From: Cladopsammia gracilis
Taxonomy: Eukaryota > Cnidaria > Anthozoa > Scleractinia > Dendrophylliidae
Assembly: GCA_022457155.1 (NCBI GenBank)
Contig: JAJGOT010000311.1
Coordinates: 468,501-532,500, forward strand
DNA: 64,000 nt
Reading direction: 5' to 3'
Shown here: one piece after another, positions 10,485-21,991 of the stretch
How positions within the stretch are numbered: the stretch's first letter is position 1
Layout: every line of letters begins with the position of its first letter
The notes under the pieces: generated by a model
What the model saw: the letters and a program-made list of their open reading frames with translations, nothing else
Told to the model about the DNA's origin: nothing
Database searches by the model: none
Position numbers and translations under genes: made by a program

Positions 10485-10865
10485 CGTGGCCTCCCTCGCG
10501 ATCTTGCTCCGTCTACAACAGCTTCTTGCTGGCATCGAAAGCTGTGGTCGTTACCCTCTTCCTCAAGCCACAGCAGCCGCTCTCTGTACCTTCTAGTGTG
10601 GTCTTCATACGATTTAGAAAGTTGCTCCAAGAGCTCAATTATTTCGACACTAACGTCAAAGTCCCACGATTCAAAGATGCGAAGAAACAACACACAGCCA
10701 TAGCAAGCGCCTTCTGCAATGTTAACCATCTGATCCGCAATCTCCGACTCTACTGTAAAGAGGTTTTGTCTTAAACTTTCGTAAGGAAGTTCGTCGAGAA
10801 ATCTTATGAATTCATTGCGAAGTATTTGCACATACGCTTCGTCCGCCATTCATGAGGTACGATTT

Positions 10866-12140
10866 GCGATATTGCGCAACAAGTTTTATATTTTCACAAG
10901 TTTTATATTTAGCAACAAGTTTTATATTGCGCAACAAGTTTTATATTTTTCCACAAGTTTTATATTGCGCAACAAGTTTTATATTTTTCCACAAGTTTTA
11001 TATTGCGCAACAAGTCTTATATTTTTCAACAAGTTTTATATTGCACAACAACTCTCATATTTTTCCACAAGTTTTATATTGCGCAACAAGTTTTATATTT
11101 TTCTATAAGTTTTATATGCGCAACAAGTTATCTATTTTTCCACAAGTTTTATATTTTGCAACAAGTTTTATATTGCGCAACAAGTTTTATATTTTGCAAC
11201 AAGTTTTATATTGTGCAACAAGTTTTATATTTTCCCCAAGTTTTATATTGTGCAACAAGTTTTATATTTTTCCACAAGTTTTATATTGTGCAATACAAGT
11301 TTTATATATAAACAAAGAAGTTTTATTCAAAGAGTGTAAGTTTTATATATTACAAAGTAAGTATTATACTTGTTGCAAAATATAAAACTTGTTGCGCAAT
11401 ATAAAACTTGTTGCAAAATATAAAACTTGTGGAAAAATAGATAACTTGTTGCGCATATAAAACTTATAGAAAAATATAAAACTTGTTGCGCTATATAAAA
11501 CTTGTGGAAAAATATGAGAGTTGTTGTGCAATATAAAACTTGTTGAAAAATATAAGACTTGTTGCGCAATATAAAACTTGTGGAAAAATATAAAACTTGT
11601 TGCGCAATATAAAACTTGTGGAAAAATATAAAACTTGTTGCGCAATATAAAACTTGTTGCAAAATATAAAACTTGTTGCGCAATATAAAACTTGTTGCAA
11701 AATATAAAACTTGTGGAAAAATAGATAACTTGTTGCGCATATAAAACTTATAGAAAAATATAAAACTTGTTGCGCCATATAAAACTTGTGGAAAAATATG
11801 AGAGTTGTTGTGCAATATAAAACTTGTTGAAAAATATAAGACTTGTTGCGCAATATAAAACTTGTGGAAAAATATAAAACTTGTTGCGCAATATAAAACT
11901 TGTGGAAAAATATAAAACTTGTTGCACAATATAAAACTTGTTGCGCAATATAAAACTTTTGGGAAAATAGATAACTTGTTGCGCATATAAAACTTATAGA
12001 AAAATATAAAACTTGTTGCGCCATATAAAACTTGTGGAAAAATATAAGACTTGTTGTGTAATATAAAACTTGTTGAAAAATATAAGACTTGTTGCGCAAT
12101 ATAAAACTTGTGAAAATATAAAACTTGTTGCGCAATATCG
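10866..12140. repeat. AT-rich tandem array forming the centre of a large palindrome
   Basis: The 40-bp unit has two similar halves (GCGCAACAAGTTTTATATTT and TTTCCACAAGTTTTATATTG). It runs forward from about 10870 to 11340 and in the reverse complement from about 11365 to 12135. The orientation flips at about 11340-11365 (AAGTTTTATATATTACAAAG). The right arm has more units than the left. Tyr/Phe/Gln-rich open frames here result from the repeat and are not genes. Confidence 0.95.
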
Positions 12141-12157
12141 CAAATCGTACGTCATGA

Positions 12158-12545
12158 ATGGCGGACGAAGCGTATGTGCAAATACTTCGCAATGAATTCA
12201 TAAGATTTCTCGACGAACTTCCTTACGAAAGTTTAAGACAAAACCTCTTTACAGTAGAGTCGGAGATTGCGGATCAGATGGTTAACATTGCAGAAGGCGC
12301 TTGCTATGGCTGTGTGTTGTTTCTTCGCATCTTTGAATCGTGGGACTTTGACGTTAGTCAGGTCGAAATAATTGAGCTCTTGGAGCAACTTCTTAAATCG
12401 TATGAAGACCACACTAGAAGGTACAGAGAGCGGCTGCTGTGGCTTGAGGAAGAGGGTAACGACCACAGCTTTCGATGCCAGCAAGAAGCTGTTGTAGACG
12501 GAGCAAGATCGCGAGGGAGGCCACGTTTTGCAGTTTCTATTAACG
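12158..12545 (+). pseudogene. Duplicate N-terminus of the integrase gene, right arm of the palindrome
   Basis: MADEAYVQILRNEFIRFL through VDGARSRGRPRFAVSI is the mirror copy of the N-terminus at 10849-10495, nearly identical in sequence. Differences include one extra Gln (DVSQVEI against DVSVEI) and Leu for Ser (EQLLKS). After FAVSIN the frame enters the TIR element and stops at 12619. No helix-turn-helix or DDE part follows, so this arm cannot make an integrase. Both copies start just outside the AT-rich array and face away from each other. Confidence 0.85.
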
Positions 12546-13396
12546 CTGTGGCTATGTGGCCGGTTACCGGTCAAGGTGTTGAAAACACTAAATGGCCGGC
12601 AGTTCTATATTCTCAGTAAATTTCACAAAATCGAAAAATTCCAGCTAATCTAAACTATGATATGTCGATTTAGAAAGGTCAAGCGATCCTGAAATGCTTT
12701 ATAGATCTCAAGTCTAGTGTTTGGTTTAAGCTGGGCTCAGAAGACGAAACCATGTTTTGTGACAGAACTTTTTTCAGCTCGACTGCCGCTCAAGGTTTTC
12801 AAAACACTAAATGGCCGGCAGTTCTATATTCTCAGTAAATTTCACAAGATCGAAAAAATCAAGCCATTCTGAACTATCATATGTCGTGATCCTTATCAAA
12901 CGAGCCGGTTTTGTGGGATTTCTATATCACGAAATTATGTTTTGCAACACTTAGTTTTTCAGCTCGACTCAGTAAATTTCACAAAATCTAAAAAAAATCC
13001 AGCCATTCTGACTATCATATGTCATGATCCTGATCAAACGAGCTGGTTTTGTGGGATTTCTATATCACGAAACCATGTTTTTGCAGTCGAGCTGAAAAAA
13101 GTGTCACAAAACATGGTTTCGTCTTCTGCGCCCAGCGTTTTAAAACCAAACACTAGACTTGAGATCTATGAAGCATTTCACGATCGCTTGACTTTTCTAA
13201 ATCGACATACGATAGTTTAGATCAGCTGGAATTTTTCGATTTTGTGAAATTTACTGAGAATACAGAACTGCCGGCCATTTAATGTTTTGGAAACCTTGAC
13301 CGGCAGTCGAGCTGAAAAAAGTTCCAAGTGTCACAAAACATGATCGTGATATAGAAATCCCATAAAACCGGCTCGTTTGATCAGCATCACGACATA
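12546..13396. mobile_element. TIR element, right outer part of the palindrome (truncated)
   Basis: It begins CTGTGGCTATGTGGCCGGTT and repeats the modules of 9441-10484 in inverted order (GGCCGGCAGTTCTATATTCT, AAACCATGTTTTGTGACA, AACCGGCTCGTTTGAT). It breaks off near 13396 within a module, and unique sequence leading to GTF2H3 exon sequence follows. No coding capacity is seen. Confidence 0.75.
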
Positions 13397-13583
13397 GTAC
13401 CCCCGAACAGGTCAGCTGTGTCGGATGCATGTGAACTTTCGAACGATATTGAGTCGATTCAGGGATTCTTGTACGTTCTTGTGGGCTTCCCTGGTATCGT
13501 AGGGGTGAGAGGGCACTGAATTGTTAGTATCTAATCTTTATCTTATTTTAATCAGTGTAAACGTTCAATTTACTTAATTACAG
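13397..13583 (+). other. Unique sequence before the first recognisable GTF2H3 exon
   Basis: About 190 bp separate the palindrome from the exon at 13584. It ends in a normal acceptor (TTAATTACAG). I looked for the expected N-terminal exon (about 35 residues, with the conserved Trp-Trp-Gly) and did not find it here or in 4853-9440. Confidence 0.5.
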
Positions 13584-16500
13584 ATCAGTTTGACACACTG
13601 TGTGGACAGTCTTATGGTGTTCTGCAATGCACACCTAATGATGAAACACAACAACTGTCTTTCGTTTATTTTATCTCACACCACAACAAGGTATGATGTT
13701 TCATAACACAATGCTTAAGCCTTTTGTGCCAACCAATGTTAAGTCTGAGAGGGCCTGGGTGGGGAGGCTAGGCATATGTGGGGTTTTTGACCTCTGATGT
13801 CATCCCAACCCTTGGGAATTTGACCTCAGGGTGGGTTTATTATAAGACCAAGGTTGGAATTTGATCTCATTTGGACTATATTTTGGAATTTAGGGTGCAG
13901 ATTTTGATCTAAAATTCTTTGAAAAAGTCAAATGCCCCACATTATGCTTGGCCACCTCCTCCCCTAGCTTAACTTTGATTGGTCAGTGCATTAGCTAGCC
14001 AATATAATTTTAATTAGTGAAAATATTTGTCAGACCAAAGTTGAAATTACTGAAATATCACAACATAACCTGTTCCCTGTCCATAAAGTAATTTTATTTC
14101 TTTATTTGTTCTTTAATCCATCCATTCACTCATTTATTTGTTCATTCATTAATGCACAAGTTCTTTCTCTCTATTGTTTTTTTTATTTATATATTATAAT
14201 CCGCAAAGCTGTTGGCATGAAAGCGGATATATTAAATACAATGTAAAATAAAATAAAATAAAATAAAATAAACTGACAGGTGTTGCGTGTTCATTAATTA
14301 AACTACTTCACAAGTTCCATGGTGACCATCTCCTTGAACTTAGCAAGGGTGGGGGCCTCAAGTATATTGTTAGGGAGCAGGTTCCACTCCTTTAGTGATC
14401 TTGTTATAAAGCTGAATTTACGGGTGTTAGTAGAGCTATACAGGTTAGGCAGGCTGTTAGGCATCCAGTCAGTCTGTTGGTTGGGCTAGTCAAATAACTG
14501 GTCAGTCAGTCAGTTAATTAGTTAATCAGTCAGTCAGTCAGTCATTCGTTCAGTTGGTCAGTCAGTCATTCATTCAGTTGGTCAGTCAGTCATTCATTCA
14601 GTTGGTCAGTCATTCATTCATTCAGTTGGTCGGTCAGTCATTCATTCAGTTGATCAGTCAGTCATTCATTCAGTTGGTCAGTCAGTCATTCATTCAGTTC
14701 ATCAGTCAGTCATTCATTCAGTTGGTCAGTCATTCATTCATTCAGACACTTATCTAGAAATGAAAAATTGTGTTCCTTTTGTTTGAAACAGCAAGTTTGT
14801 TTTTCCAAAAGAAGACGCTGGTGCCGTTAGTGACAGCAGTCAGAAGGATCTTCCTACAGATGGGAAGTATGAAGGCTTTGCAAATGTCAATGATGCTATT
14901 ACCACAGAACTGAAAACTTTATTGTCTGCAGATGTCTCAGCAGGTAAACACAGCACATTCCCTCAAGTAAAAATAGGTCTAATTCTGTTATTTGCTTTTT
15001 GTCCTCTTTGCACAAGTGGGTGACATTCAAATAACTGTTATAGGGTGCCATCTTCAATTATTGATTAAATGATGTCCTAGTATCATAGTCATATTGTGCA
15101 CATTTCGTATTGAAATTAACTGAAAAGACCATATTCATCTAATTAAAATAAATAAAAATAAATAAATAAATACATTTGTATAATGCTAAAAACTGTTAAA
15201 ATATTCTAGAGCACTGACTAGATTACATAATTGACATAACATAATCAGACAGCGTACAAAAACCAATGTTCAGCATACTAAAGGGTGTTACTATCATTCA
15301 TTCTGCAGATGACCACAGTTCAGAGATTCCGCCAACTCTTCTTGCCAGTGCCTTAACCATGGCTTTATGTTGTATCCTTTGACATATTTCTTCAGAACAG
15401 ATACAAAACTGCATATAAATTAAGATTACTGGATTGTCTTAGGTAGGAATTTATTTGTAATCTACTGATGTGTGTTACTGTACTTGACTTAACACTTTGA
15501 TCAGATATTCACAGAGCAGAGAAAGAATGCCCAGGTAATCGGCATGTCCTTATGTCAGTACTGTTTTCAAAGAAATTTATCATGGTTTAAAACCTGAGAT
15601 CAAAACTGAAAACTACCAAATAGGATTTTGCAAAATATTCCGATGCTACAGTAAAGCACTCGATTAATAGCTTCAATTAAATTAGTCAAACTTTAGGATT
15701 TATCCGAAGACTCAAAAGTTGGGAGCACCATGTAACAGCACCACAAGAAAGTACTGCTCAATTTTAAATGGTCACACTTTAGGATTCCTCTACAGAGAAC
15801 CAGTATATTAAACAGCACCTCAGGAAGGTGCTGGTCAAGAGCTGTTAGGTTATTTAAGAATTTCATACTAACTCAGTCACTCAAACTGTAAAAATTAGAA
15901 TTTCATCACATGATTTGTGTTTAGACTTCGGGAGTGAACAGATTAAAAAGATGATACCCTGTGTTTTTTGGCAGAATAGTTGTTTATTACTAATTATAAA
16001 TATGAATCACATTTGTTGTTTTTTTCAATCTCGAAAGCATCTGTTGTTGCTTTTTCTTTCAGTTGGACAGAAACTCAAATCTCGCATATTGGTAAGTGAA
16101 ACAGGTGGCTTTTGCAAACTAATGGAAAAGAAATTAAATCAGAAAATAGTTTATAAATATACTGTATTTCAGGGCATTTTATTACAAACTCACTTGTTTT
16201 GTGGAGGCATTAACTCAAGAATCAGTCACCAAAAGGCTAACCAGACACAAAAAATTGATATAATATTGAAATGACTAAATGCTCTGAATAAACATACCTT
16301 CCCCATTAACTCAAGATGCATTTATTTAGTTTCTTTTTTTGACCTGTTTATTGGAGTAAGTGTGGTATGTGGTCCTTCATTATTTTGATAAGTAAAATAG
16401 TGCTGTTTCCATTAAAGACTTAGATTATTTAAACCAGATCTTACTTATTGTTTTATTTTATCGCAGATTTTGAAGGCTGCACCAGACGTCTCAACACAAT

Positions 16501-19500
16501 ATATGCCAATCATGAACTGTATATTTGCTGCACAGAAAAGTGTAAGTGTTGCAATATTTTTTTTTAGTTTTTTGGTTTGTTTTTGCTTTTCAAATACAAA
16601 CCTTTTTGTGCATCCACTGAATTTATTTTCAGTCAGATCATTATATTGAATATATAGCCTCATCTAGGAGATAACATTTTGTGTTATTTTGGATGGTTGT
16701 TTACTAGTGGTTTGACTGTGAAACTGCACAAATCACAAATATTAATACTGAACATTGCATCAACTTTTTTTCTCAGAATACTGTGATGGATGCCTGTGTA
16801 CTAGATGAACAGTCAGGATTCCTGCAGCAGGTATGGTACATGTTCCAGTTGTCACGCAGCTCATTAGAACCTCTAATTTCATTGGGCCTGTATATCACGC
16901 AGCTCTATTGTTTTCAGGGCTAGGGTCCATTGTTCTGTTGTTTTCTATTGTTTTCTAAGCCAATCCTGTGAGGCGTTCCGAGAGCTTCGTGATGACCCAC
17001 ATGTTCACATTTTGGTTTTGCTTTCGGAAGCACGTATTTTACTTTTGTTTAACATCTTCTTACAAGCAAAGAGCCATCGGGCTGGCGCAAATTTTTTCAT
17101 CGCACTTACATATTTCATCTGCCGAGAAACAAGAAACAAGAGCCAGTAAAAAAGCCCACTCTTACAGGCTAACAGCCTGATAGCTTGTGAGAGCAGACGT
17201 TTTTACCATAAGGTGGTGCTTATCTCCAGTTTCCCAATAATTACTGTAATTAATACAGTGAAACCTGTATTAAACCTGTTAAACGGCCAGACCCATATTA
17301 AGCGGACACCAGCTTAGGTCCCTAAATGTTTCTTCCCATATTTACTGTAAAACGAACCTGTATTCAGCGGACCCCTCCATTTACCATCTACTTCTAAAAG
17401 CGTTTTCTTTTCTCGACTGGTAAGGTAATACAGACAGTTGTGAATTTGGTTTATTGTAAATTGTGGGTGTAATAAACATGGAAACTTAAGAGGGTCAATA
17501 ATTAACTACTGTTGTGCAATGTATCAGAACCTGTATCAAGCGGACACCCTGTATTAAGCAGACACCTTTGGGACCTTCGCTAGTGTCCGCTTAATATAGG
17601 TTTGACTGTATGAAGGGACTACAAATACGGGATATTAGTCTGTCACAGGGTTACTCCCTAGCATTATCTTCACCAATACCCATATGTACTTCTAGAAAGG
17701 TTTTGTATAATGAAACAACACAGTGACTGAAACCAGGCCTGAGACATCAACCTTCTGATGTAAAGTGTGATATGTTGACTGTTCATTCGACAACCACAAC
17801 ACTTCGTTGTACATTGTACTTAAAGAACAGCAAAACACGTATGGTAACTTAAGTGATGTTCTTAAAAGTGACACATTGACACAAACTTCTCGCTAACTTG
17901 AACCACGTTCAGTTCCCACTACTTCCCTTTGTCCATAATCGTCATAGATTTTATCGTTCGATAACTCAAACTGTTTTTGCTGGTACGTTTTTCTCGTGGT
18001 TACTATGTTATTGATTAACCAAGAGCTTCACGCCTTTTTTCAGGCAGCTGACATTACAGGAGGAATGTACTTAAAAGTTCCACAGCCTGTTGCCTTGCTT
18101 CAATATCTACTGGTGAGTGGTTCTATCGTGTAAGTGAAGTAAAGACCTTTAAGGCCCGGACACACGATGCAACCTTTTTTGCACGGTTGCGCGCAACAAG
18201 ATTTTTTGGGGGTGTCACACGATGCAATTTGTTGCGCGCAACGTCGCAAAAGTAGAACTCGATTCTACTTCTGCAACTGTTGTGCGCAACAAGATTTTTT
18301 TGGGGTGTCACACGATGCAATTTGTTGCGCGCAACGTGGCAAAAGTAGAACTCGATTCTACTTCTGCAACTGTTGTGCGCACCAAGATTTTTTGAGGGTG
18401 TCACACGATGCAATTTGTTGCACGCAACGTCGCAAAAGTAGAACTCGATTTGACTTCCGCAACTGTTGTGCGCAACAAGATTTTTTGGGGTGTTACACGA
18501 TTCAATTTGTTGCGCGCAACGTCTCAAAAGTAAAACTCGATTTGACTTCTGCAACTGTTGTGCGCAACAAGATTTTTTGGGGGTGTCACACGATGCAATT
18601 TGTTGTGCGCAACGTCGCAAAAGTAGAACTCGATTTGACTTCTGCAACTGTTGCGCGCAACAAGATTTTTTGCGGGGGTGTCACACGATGCAATTTGTTG
18701 TGCGCAACGTCGCAAAAGTAGAACTTGATTCTACTTCTGCAACTGTTGCGCGCAGTATTGTAAAAAAAGTTGTTCAGTGCCTTGATTTCAGCTCTCGAAA
18801 GCTTTTCTCTCCAAAAAAGAAAAAGGTTTCAAATTATACCCATCGCATAGTTTCTATGAACATGGTTCGCCCAGCATGATTCGCCTATGATGAGAAAATG
18901 GCGAAATGGAGAAAATAAAAACTTAAAAAAAAACATCCATACAGAAAAAGATTGTAAAAAAATGTGCACAATCTCAATACAAGAAACGTTTTTTTCTTAA
19001 ACATTGGTGAAATTTAAAATTATACGACATGAACTTGAACTTCTACACGTTTCATGCGATAGGATATCATTCTTCTTTTTTCTTGGCCAACCTGCAAAAA
19101 AGGGTAAATTTTGCGATATGCCAAACAATCGTGAACATCGCGAAAATTTGTTGCCGCTACAAATAGTTGCCTTAGATATAAGAATAAACTTCGGAAAAGT
19201 AATAAGAACGAACTTTTTTCTAGTGTTTGCTTTTTAACTTGTTGTGAATTGCATTATTTCAGTGGGTGTTCCTTCCCGAGCCTTGTGTCCGTGAGCAGCT
19301 TGTTCTTCCTTCTTCCATGCACATTGATTACAGAGCGGCGTGTTTCTGCCATAGACGGCTCGTCGATATTGGATTTGTGTGCTCAGTGTGTTTATCAAGT
19401 GGGTACTGAATGATAGAGCCCTTTTCAATTGAGTATCAAAAGTAATTCCGCGATTGCCTTGGTTTTGCATTGCTACGCTTTGTGATTGGCTAAAAAGTGT

Positions 19501-21827
19501 TGCACCACTTTCTCAACCAATCAGAAGTAAGACCGAAACCAATCATGACTTATTTGCACGCATTTTCCCGCGCTTGGCGCCTGCTACATGTATTTGCTTC
19601 GCGCTCTGATTGGTTCATTGGATTGTCTGTCACTGTTTTGATTGGACAGAGTAATTACTTTGGTTTTGGTTTAACGACACTCAATCGAAAACCGCTCTAA
19701 CATAAAAAAAAACTAAGTATGAACACATTTCCGGGTATGCCTGTGGAGTGAGTGTGCAATGGTAAAGACAGCACCTCTGGGCCCTTTGTAAGAAAAAGCG
19801 AAGATGTTTTTGACATCTTCAATTGGAGGATTAAATCCTGAAACGCAAGTGGACGCAAATTTTGAAATGCCAGTTTGCGTACAGACTTGCGTTGGGTAGC
19901 TTAACGGACTTGCAAGTAGACTTGACGCAAGTTGTTCACAAGCTGAAGCAAAAAGCCGTTTCGATGCAGCCTTGCACATGCGCTCATATATTAACCTTAA
20001 GGGCTGGTTCCCACTAGCGACGTAATCGGAAGCGGAGTCGAAGTCGGAAGCGTAAGGAGCTTTACGTTCTAGTGTAAATTAAAAAGCGGAGACGCAATCG
20101 GAATCGGAAGCTCGACGGAATCGGAATCGGAAGGATCAGAAGGTTTCCGTTTTCTTCCGACGGATTCCGCTTCTGCTTCCGTCGCTTACTATCCGCTTAC
20201 GTCGTTTTGATTTCCACTAGATCGTAAGGTTCCTGAGATTCCGATACGTCGCTTACGTCGCTTGGGGGAACCAAGCTCTTCTTAGTTAAATGTTAACACT
20301 TTTTTCTATGCTACTCTGTTACTCTGTTAATTGTTATTTGTTGCAGTTTATTGCCAGTTCATTCCACTCTGCCTTACTTGCCAGTAAGTTTGTCTTTTGT
20401 CTTGCAAAATTGCCCGTTCAAAATATCCTGGTATGTAAAACATATAACACGTCTGTCACCAGACTAGGAATTTTTACGAACAATGTTGCGCGCGACAGCC
20501 AAATTGCGAACAACAAAATAATTATGATACTTTACATTACTTCTCCATCATTCTGTTTTGGAAATATTGCGCCCAGCGTTGTGCACAACAATGCAAGGGC
20601 ACGGCCGACACTCATACGTTTTAGATCGATTTTATTTGAAAACGGAGGGGTTTTTTTATACGCTAAGGTCTTCCTTACACACGTAAATGCACCGATAGCG
20701 GCCTTTTCTAAAACGCTGTCTCAAGTGGAGATCTTTATCTCTTCTCCGTGGACAGCAAAAACGAACAAAGGCCCGGGCCGCACTAGAGTGAATTTTATTT
20801 AAGTAATCAATCTGTCAACACATAACGTAACCAAATTTTGGCAAAGGAAACAATATATTTTTTCCAAAAATTATATCGCCAAAATTAAATTCGCTCTAGT
20901 GCGACCCGGCCCAAAACCGAAGACTTTTAAACGGTTTGGTTTTTCGTCCACATGTAGACGATTCAAAACCGCGCAGGTTTTCAAAGCACGGGAAAAGTCA
21001 GCACAACGTAGCGTTTTGAATCGTTCAATACACGTGGACATCAAAACCGAATGAAGATGGCTACATGTGGACAGCAAGCTTTATGAAATCGTGTTTTTAA
21101 ACATCTCCGTTTTCAAATGAATACGATAAAAAACGACAGACACTCGCTCAAATAGCCTCAGAACAGTTCTCGTTTGGTTGGGGCTTTATGAAACAAGTCT
21201 TGGAAGCCGGCGATACATTGCATAAAAACAAAACAGCGTCCCTTTAAAACTTAGCTAGTTTTGTGTCTGTAACTCAAGCCCCGGCAACACGTTCTAACAT
21301 TGTTATATACCTAATTCAACAAAGGCTGCTTACCAATTGCCAAAGCAACCTTTATTGAATTAGGTATTTAACATTTTTTTGTTGAACAATGTTAGAACGT
21401 GTAGCCGGAGCTAAAGTTGGCAAACTCAAGTTGGCGCGTGTGGACCTGACATCATCCTGTCATCAGCGACAAATAGAACTTGTTTCTATTCCTGCCAACT
21501 TTTTTGAGTTGGCAAACTCGCATTCCACTTACGAACGTTTGCTGTAACTTCAGTCCTCCTCGCTCTTTCTCCCTCGAGAGTTTTCGCGCCAGTTTTCAGA
21601 TAAAAATGTCGGCCGACAGTTGGCCGTTTGTCGGCGAACTATAGGCCGACAAATTACTGGGGGAGCTGTTAGTCAATTTTACCCTTCCAAGCTCTCAGTG
21701 CGCAAGACCAAGGTTTATTGATTAACGCTACCGAAAACACTGTTTCAGGACGCGATTTAAACTCCCAGCGCTTCCGATGGCGAGACCAAAGAAGAAGAAG
21801 AAAGAAAACTCAGCTCCTGGAAAATGA
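13584..21827 (+). CDS. GTF2H3: General transcription factor IIH subunit 3 (TFIIH p34), 5' end not found
   Basis: Eleven exons keep one frame to a TGA at 21825: 13584-13690, 14792-14943, 15309-15371, 15505-15534, 16063-16091, 16467-16541, 16777-16830, 18044-18112, 19263-19398, 20347-20383 and 21749-21827 (831 nt, 276 residues). All have GT/AG borders. Landmarks are [13 protein letters not shown], then [70 protein letters not shown], the cysteine-rich zinc region ([22 protein letters not shown]) and a basic tail. This is the von Willebrand A-like fold plus C4 zinc domain of p34, a core TFIIH subunit. The human protein is about 308 residues, so about 35 N-terminal residues (one exon) are missing. 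They may lie upstream of the palindrome or be lost. The last four exons are duplicated at 629-4456. Confidence 0.92.
14160..14470 (-). mobile_element. LINE 3' fragment in a GTF2H3 intron
   Basis: Minus-strand translation of about 14460-14310 gives a typical reverse-transcriptase tail ([20 protein letters not shown], then FKEMV and a stop). It is followed by 3' sequence ending in a (TTTTA)n tail, seen as AAAATAAAAT repeats at 14245-14270. It is 5'-truncated and dead. Confidence 0.8.
14480..14752. repeat. GTCAGTCATTCATTCAGTTG tandem repeat
   Basis: About ten imperfect 20-28 bp units built from GTCA and TTCA tetranucleotides. The open frame over it (SFIQLVSQ repeats) is a by-product. Confidence 0.95.
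15135..15175. repeat. (AAAT)n microsatellite
   Basis: An AAATAAATAAAT run in a GTF2H3 intron. Confidence 0.8.
16845..16975. repeat. Dispersed repeat, CAGCTCTATTGTTTTCAGGG type
   Basis: The block CACGCAGCTC, CCTCTAATTTCATTGG, CTATTGTTTTCAGGGCTAGG recurs at 42605-42760 in the same orientation. No ends or coding capacity are clear. It lies just downstream of the exon ending at 16830. Confidence 0.7.
18150..18765. repeat. About 92-bp minisatellite in a GTF2H3 intron (about 6 units)
   Basis: Same unit as 740-1250 (TTTGTTGCGCGCAACG with GTAGAACTCGATTCTAC), with about one more unit and point changes such as TTGTGCGCAACG. The array has changed length since the duplication. Confidence 0.9.
19420..19700. 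repeat. Dispersed hairpin-ended repeat, copy of 1905-2195
   Basis: Ends CCCTTTTCAATTGAGT and ACTCAATCGAAAACCGCTC, with internal CCAATCAGAAGTAAGACC and CTGATTGGTTCATTGGATTG. It is the duplicate partner of the copy at 1905-2195. Confidence 0.7.
20005..20280. repeat. Hairpin MITE with GGCTGGTTCCCA ends, duplicate partner
   Basis: Duplicate of 2487-2772, with the same arms and GGAATCGGAAG core. Confidence 0.75.
21276..21414. repeat. Hairpin MITE with AAGCCCCGGCAACACG ends, internally deleted
   Basis: Partner of 3853-4034, shorter by about 40 bp (the GGGCATTGGGAAGC segment is missing). Confidence 0.65.
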
Positions 21828-21991
21828 ATTTTAATTATTATAACTTTTGTACAAATTGATTATTTATAAAACATTAAATGTTTATTTGGAAAATAGAAGA
21901 CTCTGTTCTATGTGCACAGACCTCACATTTTTATTTGAATCACACCTGTGAAAGAAAGACTGCTATCCTTCTACCCAGACGCTCTTGTTAA

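Larger units (their letters stand above)
5760..10849 (-). pseudogene. Integrase-core transposase-like gene, spliced, interrupted
   Basis: Reading leftward, the N-terminus (start MADEAYVQILRNEF at 10849) runs to GARSRGRPR near 10495. A TIR element then interrupts the exon (about 9441-10484). Coding resumes near 9435 (SQIEGLRELGFSWSKI, a helix-turn-helix region) to PGPNSL near 9055. A GTAAGA donor there and a TTGCAG acceptor at about 6562 rebuild Trp and join in frame to HLDGHHKLVRW. The second exon is the DDE core: Asp in HLDG, Asp in CDHGTEN, Glu in HNQRIERL. A TAG codon at 6291-6293 sits between VITGL and VHNQR, so one nonsense codon splits an otherwise open domain that ends at 5760. This is the integrase-core family found in many copies in cnidarian and fish genomes. 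It is probably a dead or dying transposon-derived gene; host domestication is not excluded but not supported. Confidence 0.8.

Noticed and set aside
10852..12201. Tyr/Phe-rich open frames of up to 236 codons in the AT array
   Set aside because: Products of a 40-bp tandem repeat, mirrored on both strands; no start context or family.
14554..14757. Repeated SFIQLVSQ peptide frame
   Set aside because: Tetranucleotide-derived tandem repeat in a GTF2H3 intron.
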